A stretch of 64,000 bases of DNA. It comes from Roseovarius dicentrarchi (GTDB taxonomy: Bacteria; Pseudomonadota; Alphaproteobacteria; Rhodobacterales; Rhodobacteraceae). The notes under the pieces were generated by a model that made no database searches, was not told the DNA's origin, and saw nothing but the letters and a program-made list of their open reading frames with translations. The stretch covers positions 1 through 64,000 of the forward strand of contig NZ_QNQP01000001.1 in NCBI RefSeq assembly GCF_003316635.1, read 5' to 3'. How positions within the stretch are numbered: the first letter of the stretch is position 1; every line of letters begins with the position of its first letter. Below, piece after piece: positions 26,253-35,567 of the stretch. The translations under genes and the position numbers were made by a program.

Positions 26253-26303
26253 AATTTTTCGCAGAAAAATTACCCCTGCTGATACGATTTTTCGCGAAAA
26301 ATC
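26253..26303. terminator. Two AT-rich palindromes between convergent genes
   Basis: AATTTTTC-GCA-GAAAAATT (26253-26271) and the perfect 18-bp palindrome GATTTTTCGCGAAAAATC (26286-26303) lie between the TspO-like gene and der, which converge here. Each can form a hairpin on either strand with A/T-rich arms, so the pair could terminate both transcripts. They resemble each other closely and may be a small repeated element. Confidence 0.6.
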
Positions 26304-26309
26304 GGCGCC

Positions 26310-27761
26310 CTATTTCGGCGGTTTGCCCAGATGCTTGCGCAGGCTGGACGGACCGGCCTTCTTCTTGGCCTTGTAGGGATTCTTGTCGGACTGGCTGCGC
26401 ATATACAGCCGGATCGGCGTGCCGGGCATGTCAAAATCCACGCGCAACCCGTTGACCAGATAACGCGTATAGCTTTCGGGCAGTTTCTCGGGGTGGCTGC
26501 ACATCACGACAAATCCCGGCGGACGGGTCTTGGCCTGCGTCATGTAGCGCATCTTGATGCGCTTTCCGCCGGGTGCGGGGGGCGGATGCGCCTCCAGCAT
26601 GCCGGTCAGCCAGCGGTTCAGCTGCGCGGTGGTGATGCGCCGGTTCCAGACGTCATGCGCCTCTTCTACGGCCTGGCGCAGGCGATCGATCCCCTTGCCG
26701 GTGACGGCAGACACGGTGACCATCGGCGCGCCGCGCAGCTGCGGCAAAAGCCGCTCGAACGCCTCGCGCAGGTCGCGCAGCTTTTGCTGCTTCTCGGGCT
26801 CTATGTCCCATTTGTTGACAGCGACGACCACCGCGCGCCCTTCGCGCTCGGCCAGGTCGGCGATGCGCAGATCCTGCTGTTCGAACGGGATGGCGGCATC
26901 CAGCAGCACAATCACCACTTCGGCAAATTTCACCGCGCGCAGGCCGTCGCCGACGCTGAGCTTTTCCAGCTTTTCCTGAACGCGCGCCTTTTTACGCATG
27001 CCGGCTGTGTCGAAAATACGCGTGTGCAGGCCGTCCCATTCGATCTGCACCGAAATGGCATCGCGGGTGATGCCTGCCTCCGGCCCGGTCAGCAGCCGCT
27101 CTTCGCCCAGTATCTTGTTGATCAGGGTGGACTTTCCGGCATTGGGCCGGCCCACGACCGCCACTTGCAGCGGGCGTTTGGCGGTCGGCACGCGCGGGGC
27201 GTCGGGGTCGCCATCCTCGACCGTGACATCCACCTCGGGCGCGTCGGCGCGCGCGCGTTCCTCGAACCCGTCGGCCAGCGGCATCAGGATGGAATAAAGA
27301 TCGTTCAGCCCCTCGCCGTGCTCGGCAGACAGGCGGATCGGCTCGCCCAGACCCAGGCCATATGCCTCGATCATGCCCGCATCGGCGGCAGAGCCTTCGG
27401 CCTTGTTCGCCGCCAGAATGACATGTTTGGAGCGTTTGCGCAGGATCTCGGCAAACACCTCGTCCATATGCGTCACGCCGGTGCGGGCGTCGATCATGAA
27501 CAGGCAAATATCGGCCATGTCGACCGCCCGCTCGGTCAGCTTGCGCATGCGGCCCTGAAGCGATTCGTCTGTCGCCTCTTCCAGACCGGCGGTGTCGATC
27601 ACGGTAAACCGCAGATCGCCCAGACGCGCCGCGCCCTCGCGCAGATCGCGCGTGACGCCGGGCTGGTCATCGACCAGCGCCAGACGCTTGCCGACAAGGC
27701 GATTGAAAAGCGTGGATTTGCCCACATTGGGGCGCCCCACGATAGCGAGGCTGAAAGTCAT
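26310..27761 (-). CDS. der: Ribosome-biogenesis GTPase Der (EngA)
   Basis: Essential GTPase for 50S subunit assembly. The 483-residue protein has two tandem G domains, each with a P-loop (GRPNVGKST at about 8-16; GRPNAGKST near 210), DTAG switch motifs and NKxD-type recognition (ANKAEG in the first, VNKWD in the second), then the C-terminal KH-like domain. The first domain has NKAE where NKxD is usual, as is common in this order. Third gene after the yfgM-like and bamB genes, the usual order of this cluster. Confidence 0.95.
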   Translation of the reverse strand: MTFSLAIVGRPNVGKSTLFNRLVGKRLALVDDQPGVTRDLREGAARLGDLRFTVIDTAGLEEATDESLQGRMRKLTERAVDMADICLFMIDARTGVTHMDEVFAEILRKRSKHVILAANKAEGSAADAGMIEAYGLGLGEPIRLSAEHGEGLNDLYSILMPLADGFEERARADAPEVDVTVEDGDPDAPRVPTAKRPLQVAVVGRPNAGKSTLINKILGEERLLTGPEAGITRDAISVQIEWDGLHTRIFDTAGMRKKARVQEKLEKLSVGDGLRAVKFAEVVIVLLDAAIPFEQQDLRIADLAEREGRAVVVAVNKWDIEPEKQQKLRDLREAFERLLPQLRGAPMVTVSAVTGKGIDRLRQAVEEAHDVWNRRITTAQLNRWLTGMLEAHPPPAPGGKRIKMRYMTQAKTRPPGFVVMCSHPEKLPESYTRYLVNGLRVDFDMPGTPIRLYMRSQSDKNPYKAKKKAGPSSLRKHLGKPPK

Positions 27762-27809
27762 CTAAGCGCTCCGAGACGGATCAAGCCGCCCTGTTACAGC
27801 AAACCGGCG

Positions 27810-29162
27810 TCAGCGGAAAGCGTGCAGTTGCCCGTTCGTGCCGACGACATACAGGACACCGCCCGCAACGACCGGATTGGTTGTTGCCCCGCCCGGCACC
27901 GCCACGCTGCGCCGCAGCGCTCCCGAGGCCGGATCAAAGAACCGAAGGTAGCCGTCATTGGACGCCGTGATCAGCTGGCCGCCGGCCATGACAGGGCCGT
28001 AATGGGCAAAAACCTCGGCCTGACGCTTGGGCTTGTCCTTGACGAACAGCGGCAGTTTGGTGCCCCAGACGCGGGTGCCATCGGCGGCGCGGAGGCGCAC
28101 CAGCTCGTTCTTGTCCGAGACGAGGAAGATCGAATCATCCGTCGGCCAGACCGGGTTCATCGGACCCTCGCTTGCGGTCCAGATCCGCTGACCATTGGCG
28201 ATTTGCAGCGCCGCGATGCGGCCCGACTGATTGCCGACGTAAACACGGTCGCCGTAGATCACCGGATCGCCGGCGATGGTGGTCATCCGGCTTTGTGCCA
28301 GACCGCTGCGGCGCCCGGCGATGGACGCATCCCACATCCGCAATCCGCCCTGCCGGAAGGCGCCCTGCACCTCGCCCGAGCCGAACGCGAAGACGGCATA
28401 TTTATCCGATACCGCCGGCGCGGGACCGCCGATCACGTTGTTGATGCTGGGTGTCGCCACCAGCCGCCATTCGATACGGCCCGTGTCGGTGTCCAGCGCC
28501 CAGGCGGTTTCATCCCCGGCGACGATATAGACGATCTTGCCCATGACGGTGGGCGTGGCTGTGCCCGTCTCCAGCAGCTTTTGCTCCCAGATGGTGCGCC
28601 CGGTTGCCGGGTCCAGCGCGGTGATGCGGCCAAAGCCGGTAGAGGCGAACAGCTTGCCGTCGCCGTAGGCCAGCCCGCCGCCGCTGCCGTCCCTTGGCGA
28701 ATCGGTTGGCGGCACCAGGCTGGCAGTCCAGAGCGCCGCGCCATTGGTGCTGTGGGCGCTGACCTGCGCGTTGGCATCCATCGCAAAGATGCGCCCGCCG
28801 GCAACCACCGGATCGGCGGTAATGCGGCTGCGCTTGCCATCGCCCGCGCCGATGGAGGCGGACCAGATCAGGCTGGGCGCCGCGCTCAGCGCCGGGTGCG
28901 CGGGGCGGGTGGCGGGCGTGCCGATGCGCTGGGTCCAGCTGGCATTGGCCGATGCGCCGGGCAGGCGCACCCTCTCGACCACGTTGGGACCACTGGCGCC
29001 GACCACTTCGGTCGCGGCGGCCTCGGCCTGATCTGTTACCAGAACCTCGCGCAAGCCTTCGCGCTTGCCGGGCAAAATCGGGTCTTTTTCCGAGCAGGCA
29101 GCCAGAAACATCGCAGACGCGACGAGGCCAATGATCGTTCCGTTACGTGTCACCGCGTGCAT
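27810..29162 (-). CDS. bamB: Outer-membrane assembly lipoprotein BamB-like (PQQ-repeat propeller)
   Basis: Part of the BAM machine that inserts beta-barrel proteins into the outer membrane. The 450-residue product starts with a lipoprotein signal ending LAAC (cysteine near residue 24) and continues with repeated beta-propeller blades (PVVAGGRIFAMDANAQVSA, GDRVYVGNQSGRIAALQ, GGVLYVVGTNGQLHAF). Start ATG 29162 fits the signal; an in-frame TTG eight codons upstream is less likely. The order yfgM-like, bamB, der matches that in E. coli. Confidence 0.88.
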   Translation of the reverse strand: MHAVTRNGTIIGLVASAMFLAACSEKDPILPGKREGLREVLVTDQAEAAATEVVGASGPNVVERVRLPGASANASWTQRIGTPATRPAHPALSAAPSLIWSASIGAGDGKRSRITADPVVAGGRIFAMDANAQVSAHSTNGAALWTASLVPPTDSPRDGSGGGLAYGDGKLFASTGFGRITALDPATGRTIWEQKLLETGTATPTVMGKIVYIVAGDETAWALDTDTGRIEWRLVATPSINNVIGGPAPAVSDKYAVFAFGSGEVQGAFRQGGLRMWDASIAGRRSGLAQSRMTTIAGDPVIYGDRVYVGNQSGRIAALQIANGQRIWTASEGPMNPVWPTDDSIFLVSDKNELVRLRAADGTRVWGTKLPLFVKDKPKRQAEVFAHYGPVMAGGQLITASNDGYLRFFDPASGALRRSVAVPGGATTNPVVAGGVLYVVGTNGQLHAFR

Positions 29163-29194
29163 CCCTCTGTTCGTCCTTATCCGCAAACCTGATC

Positions 29195-29917
29195 CTACTG
29201 GGCAGGCGCAGCGGTTTCATCCGGCGTTTCAACGTCACCCGGCGCCTCGGACCCAGCGCCTGTGCCGGCCGGATCCACGTCACCGCCAAGCGCCACAATC
29301 ACTTGTGTCGCGCGGCGGCGCAAGCCCGGCGTTGCCTCGGCGGCACCGGCAATGTCGCGCAGACGGTTCGTCGCCGCCTCCCTATCGCCCTCTTCAATTT
29401 CCAGATAGGCCAGCTGTTCCTCGGCCAGAAGACGCACAACGCCCCCGCCCAGCGCCAGACCGTCCAGTTCCTGCCGTCGCGCGGCGGCGTCCATGCTGCC
29501 GCCGGGAATCATCACCGCCTTGAGCGTGGCAATCTGGCGATAGATCGTCTGTGCATCCGGGTCGGCGGCGATGCGCAACAGGCGCTCCTGCGCGCCTTCG
29601 GGGTCCGTCTCCAGCGCCTCGGCGGCGGCCAGCATGGCGATCACGGCGCGGCTGCCCGGACCGGCGGCGGCCACATCATCCAGCTGTGCGGCCCGCGCGG
29701 CGCCGTCTTCGGCCTCCATCGCGGCCATCATGGCATCGCCCAGCGCCTCGGCCTCGGCCCGGCTCTGCGCCTTTTGCCATTCATTATAGGCCGCGCCGCC
29801 GACCAGGACGATAACGGCAAGGATCGCGATCCAGCCATAGCGGCGCATAAGGCCGAACAGGCGGTCACGGCGGACCTCTTCGCTGACCTCTTCGATGAAA
29901 CTGTCGCTGTCACTCAC
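29195..29917 (-). CDS. YfgM-like tetratricopeptide membrane protein
   Basis: A 240-residue protein with a cytoplasmic N-terminus (about 1-27, SFIEEVSEEVRRDRLFGLMR), one membrane helix (about 29-46) and a helical periplasmic domain with weak TPR repeats (family YfgM/UPF0070-like). In E. coli YfgM acts with PpiD near the Sec translocon on exported proteins. Position directly upstream of bamB and der supports the assignment. The C-terminal 25 residues are Ala/Pro/Glu-rich and likely disordered. Confidence 0.8.
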   Translation of the reverse strand: MSDSDSFIEEVSEEVRRDRLFGLMRRYGWIAILAVIVLVGGAAYNEWQKAQSRAEAEALGDAMMAAMEAEDGAARAAQLDDVAAAGPGSRAVIAMLAAAEALETDPEGAQERLLRIAADPDAQTIYRQIATLKAVMIPGGSMDAAARRQELDGLALGGGVVRLLAEEQLAYLEIEEGDREAATNRLRDIAGAAEATPGLRRRATQVIVALGGDVDPAGTGAGSEAPGDVETPDETAAPAQ

Positions 29918-30126
29918 TGGGGGCGCCTGCCTTGCCTTGCTGCGGTTTTGCCCCTCTTAGCGTGTCACGCCGCGCCTGCCAAGGGCCGCGCGCCGCGCAG
30001 TTTTCCGCGCAAGGCGCCCGGCGCGCGATCCAGGCACCGCCCTGCGGCGTATAAAGCAAGACAAGAAATCTGTGACCCCGCGCATAATCTGCGCTATCAG
30101 CGCGGGAAACTGTCAAAGGGTGTTTC

Positions 30127-31359
30127 ATGCGTCTGTTTTCGATCCTTGCGGCAATCGCCGTGTCGTTGGCAATCTACGCTTTCGTGTTCGAGCGTGCGTG
30201 GCTGGCTGGCATGCTGCGTCCGCAGACCACGGCCCAGACAGACACGGCCCCTGCCCCTGCCCCTGACACCGCCGCATCAGAGCCGGGCGCCATCGGCGTG
30301 ATCGCCATGCACAGCCGCGCGCAGGATATCGGCAGCGCCGTGGTGCTGCGCGGCCAGACGCAGGCCGACCGCCAGGTCGAAGTGCGGGCCGAAACCTCGG
30401 GCAAGGTGATCAGCGCGCCGCTGCGCAAGGGCAGCTTTGTCAGCGCCGGGCAAACACTGTGCCAGCTGGCCCCCGGTACACGCGACGCCGCGCTGGCCGA
30501 GGCCGAGGCGCGGCGCGCCGAGGCCGAAACCCGCGTGCCCGAAGCGCAGGCCCGGTTGGCCGAGGCCGAAGCGCGGCTGGCCGAGGCGCAGCTGAATGAA
30601 ACCGCCGCCTCGACATTGGGGCAAAGCGGCTTTGCCTCTGACACGCGCATCGCGGCCACGCGCGCCGCGCTCAGCGCCGGGGAGGCGGCCGTTCAGGCGG
30701 CCAAATCCGGGCTGGACGCCGCGCGCACCGGTATTCAGGGCGCCGCCGCCGCCGTTGCCGCCGCCAAGGAGGAGCTGACGCGCCTCGACATCACCGCGCC
30801 CTTTGATGGCCTGCTTGAGACGGACACCGCCGAACTGGGCAGCCTGCTGCAACCCGGCGCCCTGTGCGCGACAGTGATCCAACTGGACCCGATCAAGCTG
30901 GTCGGCTTCATCTCCGAGGCCGATGTTGGCCGCGTTGAACTGGGCGCAGGCGCGCAGGCGCGGCTGGTGGGCGGGACCGAAGTGACAGGCACCGTCACCT
31001 TCGTTGCCCGCGCTGCCGACCCCGAAACCCGCACCTTCCGCGTCGAGGTGGCCGTGCCGAACGCCGATCTGTCGCTGCGCGACGGCCAGACCGCCGAAAT
31101 TCGCGTTGCCTCGGACGGAACCCCGGCGCATCTGCTGCCGCAATCGGCGCTGACGCTGAATGACGAGGGCACGCTGGGCGTGCGCATCGTCACCGCTGAG
31201 AACGCCGCCGATTTCGTCCCCGTCACCCTGATCCGCGACACGCCCGAAGGCGTCTGGGTCGCCGGGCTGCCGGACACTGCCGATGTCATCATCATCGGAC
31301 AGGAATACGTCGTGGCCGGCGTTCCGGTGCGGGCCAGCTATGAGGAGCGCCTTCAATGA
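30127..31359 (+). CDS. RND efflux pump periplasmic adaptor
   Basis: The 410-residue membrane-fusion protein links an inner-membrane RND pump to an outer-membrane channel. It has an N-terminal membrane/signal segment (about 4-24), a biotinyl-lipoyl half-motif VEVRAETSGKVISAPLRKGSFV, a long Ala/Glu coiled-coil hairpin (about 118-210), the second half-motif LDITAPFDGLLETDTAELG, and beta-barrel domains. It ends overlapping the pump gene by four bases, so the two are co-translated. No outer-membrane factor gene is adjacent. Confidence 0.9.
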   Translation: MRLFSILAAIAVSLAIYAFVFERAWLAGMLRPQTTAQTDTAPAPAPDTAASEPGAIGVIAMHSRAQDIGSAVVLRGQTQADRQVEVRAETSGKVISAPLRKGSFVSAGQTLCQLAPGTRDAALAEAEARRAEAETRVPEAQARLAEAEARLAEAQLNETAASTLGQSGFASDTRIAATRAALSAGEAAVQAAKSGLDAARTGIQGAAAAVAAAKEELTRLDITAPFDGLLETDTAELGSLLQPGALCATVIQLDPIKLVGFISEADVGRVELGAGAQARLVGGTEVTGTVTFVARAADPETRTFRVEVAVPNADLSLRDGQTAEIRVASDGTPAHLLPQSALTLNDEGTLGVRIVTAENAADFVPVTLIRDTPEGVWVAGLPDTADVIIIGQEYVVAGVPVRASYEERLQ

Positions 31360-34300
31360 CGGGCATCGTCGACTGGGCCGCGACCCGCGCCCGCATGGTG
31401 CTGGCCTTCATCGCGCTCAGCCTGCTGGCCGGATCGCTGGCCTATATCGGCCTGCCCAAGGAGGGCGAGCCGGACATCGAAATTCCCGCCCTCTTCGTGT
31501 CGGTCATCTTTCCCGGCATCTCTGCCGAGGACAGCGAGAAGCTGCTGGTCAAGGTCATGGAGACCGAGCTGAGCGATCTGGACGGGCTGAAGGACATGAC
31601 CGGCACCGCCGCCGAAGGCTATGCCGGTGTGGCGCTGGAGTTTGAATTCGGCTGGGACAAGACCCGCGTCATGGCCGACGTACGCGACGCGATGAGCGCG
31701 GCCGAGGCGAAATTTCCCGAAGGGGCCGAGAAATATTCGCTGACCGAAATCAACTTCAGCGAATTTCCCATCCTGATCGTCAACCTGACCGGCAACGTCC
31801 CCGAACGCACCATGACCGGCGTCGCCAAGGATCTGCAAGACCGGCTGGAAGGGCTGGAGCCGGTGCTGGAGGCCGGCATCGCCGGCAACCGCGACGAGCT
31901 GGTCGAGGTGGTGATCGACCCCTTGCGCCTTGAGGCCTACAACATCACGGCGGGCGAGCTGATCAATGTGGTGCGCAACAACAACCTGCTGGTCGCCGCG
32001 GGCGAGCTGCGCAGCGATGGCGGCGCCTTTGCGGTCAAGATCCCCTCGTCGTTCTCGGGTCCGCGCGATATCTACGATCTGCCGGTCAAGACGAACGGCG
32101 ACCGCGTCGTCACGCTGGGCGATCTGGCCCAGATCAACCTGACCTTCGAGGACCGCGCCGGCACCGCCCGCTTCAACGGCCAGACCACCGTTGCGCTGCA
32201 AGTGGTCAAGCGCAAGGGGTTCAACATCATCGACACCGCCGCGCTGGTGCGCAGCAGCGTGGCCGAGGCGCAGAAGGCATGGCCCGACGGTCTGAAGGCC
32301 GCTGTTTCGGTCGGCGCATCCAACGATCAGTCGCGCATCGTCGGGTCCATGGTCAGCCAGCTGGAGGGGTCCGTGCTGACCGCCATCGCGCTGGTGATGA
32401 TCGTGATGCTGGCCACGCTGGGCATCCGGCCCGCGCTGCTGGTGGGGTTTGCGATCCCCACCTCGTTCCTGCTGGCCTTTGCGCTGATGGCGGTGATGGG
32501 CATCACCATATCCAACATCGTGATGTTCGGGCTTATTCTGGCCGTCGGGATGCTGGTCGATGGCGCGATCGTGGTGGTCGAATACGCCGACCGCCGCATT
32601 TCCGAAGGCTCCGGTCCGATGACGGCCTATGTGGAGGCCGCGAAACGCATGTTCTGGCCCATCGCCAGCTCGACCGCGACGACGCTCTGCGCGTTTTTGC
32701 CGATGCTGTTCTGGCCCGGTGTTGCGGGTCAATTCATGGGAATGCTGCCCGTCACGCTGATTTTCGTGCTGTCGGCCTCCTTGCTGGTGGCGCTGGTGTA
32801 TCTGCCGGTTCTGGGCGGCGTCACCGGGCGGCTGGAGAACTGGTTTACCGCCCGCGTGACCCAGATCGCGGGCGGCTGGTGGGTCTGGCATCTGGCGCTG
32901 TTCCCGGCGGCGATTGCTGCGGTTGCCGCGGCAGGCGCGGGCGCCCCTGCCCTGCTGGCGCTGGTGCAGTCCACCTTTGCCGATATGGACACCTCCGCAA
33001 TCCTGGGGTCGGTCATCCCGTCGCTGGCAACCGCCTTTGTGATGCTGGCGGGTGTCGCAATCCTTGCCGCGATCGCGGTGGTTGCGGTTGTCGCGGTGCT
33101 GCTGGGTCTGATGGCGCTGTGGCGCCGGGCGGCCAATGGCGCGCGCCATATCGGAATGCGCGCCCTGCCGCGCCGCCGCCAGACGGTGCGCGCAGGCTAT
33201 CGGCGCAGCGTCTTCGGCCGGGTGATCCATCTGATCGTCGGCAATCCGGTGATGCCGCTGGTCGCCTTTGGCGCCGTATTTGTCATCGTCGGCACCACAC
33301 TGATTTTCTACATCAACAACAATAACGGCACCGAATTCTTCGTCGAATCCGAACCCGAGCAGGCCATCGTTTACGTGCGCGCACGCGGCAACCTGTCGCT
33401 GGAGCAAAAGGATGATCTGGTGCGCCGCGTCGAGCAGGTGGTTCTGGCCGAGCGTGGCATTCAGTCGGCCTTTGCCTTTGCCAGCGATGGCGGGCTGAAC
33501 AGCAACACCGGCGGCGCGCAGCCGCCGCTGGACACCATCGGTCAGGTTCAGTTCGAAACAACCCCGTGGGAGGATCGCCCGACGATCACCCAGCCCTGGC
33601 TATGGGGCCTGTGGGACCGCAATATCAGCGATCCGGCGGTGGACGGCGATCTGATCATCGCCGACCTCACCGCCAAGCTGGAGCAGATCCCCGGCATCAA
33701 GGTTGAAATCCTCGCCCAGACCGGCGGCCCCGCCTCGGCCAAGCCGGTGCATCTGCGCCTGAAGGGCGACGACTGGGATCAGCTGATGCAGGCGACGCAG
33801 ATCGCCCGCGCCAAATTTGACGACACCAAAGGGCTGAAACTGGTCGAAGATACGCTGCCTCTGCCCGGCATCGACTGGCAAATCAACGTCGATGTCGAAA
33901 AGGCCGGCCGCTTTGGCGCCGATGTGGCCACGGTGGGCGGCATGGTGCAGCTGGTCACGCGGGGGCTTTTCCTCGACACGATGCGCGTGCCCTCCTCGGA
34001 TGAGGAGATTGATATTCGCGCCCGCGTGCCCGAACAGGACCGCGTTCTCAGCACGCTGGACACGCTGAAAGTGCGCACCAATCAGGGGCTTGTCCCCCTC
34101 AGCAATTTCATCACCCGCCAGCCCGTGCCGCGCCTTGCGCAGATCGACCGGATTGACCAGACGCGGTTCTTTGACGTCAAGGCGGCCGTCACCGCGGGCC
34201 TGACCGTCACCAAAACCGGCCCGGACGGCACCGAAACCACCCAGCCGCTGACCGCGAATGAACGCATCGCGCACCTGACCGAGTGGCTGGACAGCGGCGC

Positions 34301-35183
34301 CCTGCCCGCCGGTATCGAATATGAATGGACCGGCGATCAGGAGGATCAGGAGGAATCCGGCGCCTTTCTGCAAAAGGCGTTTCTGGGCGCCTTGGGCCTG
34401 ATGTTCATCATCCTGCTGGCGCAGTTCAACAGCGTCTATAACGCGGTGCTGGTGCTCTTGGCGGTGGTCCTGTCCACCACCGGCGTTCTGATCGGAATGC
34501 TGGTGATGGGGCAGACGTTTTCGATCATCATGACCGGCACGGGCATTGTCGCGCTGGCCGGGATCGTGGTGAACAACAACATCGTCCTGATTGATACCTA
34601 TCAGGAATTCAGCCGCTACATGCCCCGGATCGAGGCAATCACGCGCACCGCCGAGGCGCGCATCCGGCCCGTCCTGCTGACCACGATCACCACCATGGCC
34701 GGCCTTGCGCCGATGATGTTCGGGCTTTCCTTGGATTTCGTGAATGGCGGCTACAGCTTTGACAGCCCCACGGCGCTGTGGTGGAAACAGCTGGCAACGG
34801 CGGTGGTGTTCGGGCTGGGGATTGCCACGGTACTGACGCTGATCTTTACCCCGTCGATGCTGGCCTTGCGCGCATGGCTTGGCACCTATGCGGGCTGGCT
34901 GGCCCGCGCGACGGCTGCATTGTCAATGGGCCGCACCAGCCGCGCCGCGCGCGACTGGGCGCTGCAAGGCGCCGCGCGCAACAAACCCGCGCCCGAGGTC
35001 ATCTGGGACGACGGCCGCGCCGCAGCGGCGCCGGTGGATTACATGGACGTGGAAGGCCAGGATCTGGAGCTGGACGATCTGAAACGCATCCTGAAAGGGC
35101 GCAGCGCCAACGACAGCGCACCGGGCGATACCGATGCAGACACCGCAGGCCAGCCCAAAGGGCCGCTGCGCGCCGCCGAATAA
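31356..35183 (+). CDS. RND-family efflux permease with a long central insertion
   Basis: A 1275-residue proton-driven pump of the AcrB superfamily. TM4 carries ILAVGMLVDGAIVVVEYADR: the first of the two usual Asp residues is kept and the second is Gly, as in some metal-type pumps. The large porter loops and the second half with GIVALAGIVVNNNIVLIDTY are as expected. Between TM6 (ends near residue 492) and TM7 (begins near 614) lie about 120 extra residues with two or three hydrophobic stretches, not present in AcrB-like pumps of about 1040 residues. A charged tail of about 60 residues follows the last helix. Substrate unknown. Confidence 0.9.
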   Translation: MTGIVDWAATRARMVLAFIALSLLAGSLAYIGLPKEGEPDIEIPALFVSVIFPGISAEDSEKLLVKVMETELSDLDGLKDMTGTAAEGYAGVALEFEFGWDKTRVMADVRDAMSAAEAKFPEGAEKYSLTEINFSEFPILIVNLTGNVPERTMTGVAKDLQDRLEGLEPVLEAGIAGNRDELVEVVIDPLRLEAYNITAGELINVVRNNNLLVAAGELRSDGGAFAVKIPSSFSGPRDIYDLPVKTNGDRVVTLGDLAQINLTFEDRAGTARFNGQTTVALQVVKRKGFNIIDTAALVRSSVAEAQKAWPDGLKAAVSVGASNDQSRIVGSMVSQLEGSVLTAIALVMIVMLATLGIRPALLVGFAIPTSFLLAFALMAVMGITISNIVMFGLILAVGMLVDGAIVVVEYADRRISEGSGPMTAYVEAAKRMFWPIASSTATTLCAFLPMLFWPGVAGQFMGMLPVTLIFVLSASLLVALVYLPVLGGVTGRLENWFTARVTQIAGGWWVWHLALFPAAIAAVAAAGAGAPALLALVQSTFADMDTSAILGSVIPSLATAFVMLAGVAILAAIAVVAVVAVLLGLMALWRRAANGARHIGMRALPRRRQTVRAGYRRSVFGRVIHLIVGNPVMPLVAFGAVFVIVGTTLIFYINNNNGTEFFVESEPEQAIVYVRARGNLSLEQKDDLVRRVEQVVLAERGIQSAFAFASDGGLNSNTGGAQPPLDTIGQVQFETTPWEDRPTITQPWLWGLWDRNISDPAVDGDLIIADLTAKLEQIPGIKVEILAQTGGPASAKPVHLRLKGDDWDQLMQATQIARAKFDDTKGLKLVEDTLPLPGIDWQINVDVEKAGRFGADVATVGGMVQLVTRGLFLDTMRVPSSDEEIDIRARVPEQDRVLSTLDTLKVRTNQGLVPLSNFITRQPVPRLAQIDRIDQTRFFDVKAAVTAGLTVTKTGPDGTETTQPLTANERIAHLTEWLDSGALPAGIEYEWTGDQEDQEESGAFLQKAFLGALGLMFIILLAQFNSVYNAVLVLLAVVLSTTGVLIGMLVMGQTFSIIMTGTGIVALAGIVVNNNIVLIDTYQEFSRYMPRIEAITRTAEARIRPVLLTTITTMAGLAPMMFGLSLDFVNGGYSFDSPTALWWKQLATAVVFGLGIATVLTLIFTPSMLALRAWLGTYAGWLARATAALSMGRTSRAARDWALQGAARNKPAPEVIWDDGRAAAAPVDYMDVEGQDLELDDLKRILKGRSANDSAPGDTDADTAGQPKGPLRAAE

Positions 35184-35225
35184 ATCCGGCCCCGGTTAAC
35201 GGCCCAAGGTACACGGGGCGAAGGC

Positions 35226-35567
35226 TCAGGCGCCACGCGCCCGCTCTGCGTCGTCCAGACTGGCCCACCATGCGGCATAGCTGCTGGTTTCGGGCGCGAT
35301 ACCGGCCTCGTCCGGGGCGCCATCGCTCCACCAGACGGGGCCGCGTTCGCCCAGCCGGACCTTGGCCGCGTCAACGGCGGCGCGGGCATCGCGCATTGCG
35401 CACGGATCGCTGCCCGCCTGCATGACCGCGCGCCGCGCCTGCATCAGCGCCTTGATCCCGGCGCGGCGGGTGCTGTCATCCAGCGCCGGATCGGTGCAGC
35501 GGTTCAGCCGCCCGCGCGCCACGAAATAGCGGCCATCGGGCGTGTGCGGGCGGTCCTTGCCGGCCAT
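35226..35567 (-). CDS. Conserved 113-residue protein of unknown function
   Basis: A small soluble, mixed-charge protein. It begins KDRPHTPDGRYFVARGRLNR and contains GERGPVWWSDGAPDEAG, motifs seen in a conserved alphaproteobacterial family sometimes labelled biopolymer transporter Tol, a name I see no evidence for. The start overlaps the stop of the Atm1-type exporter by four bases (ATGA), so it is co-translated with it. Function unknown. Confidence 0.7.
   Translation of the reverse strand: MAGKDRPHTPDGRYFVARGRLNRCTDPALDDSTRRAGIKALMQARRAVMQAGSDPCAMRDARAAVDAAKVRLGERGPVWWSDGAPDEAGIAPETSSYAAWWASLDDAERARGA

Noticed and set aside
26331..29192. A 953-codon plus-strand open frame opposite der and bamB
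   Set aside because: It is antisense to two well-conserved genes, has no domain and uses long runs typical of reverse-strand shadows in GC-rich DNA.
31353..33407. A 684-codon minus-strand frame over the RND pump
   Set aside because: His/Gln/Asp-rich shadow of the pump gene with no recognisable fold.
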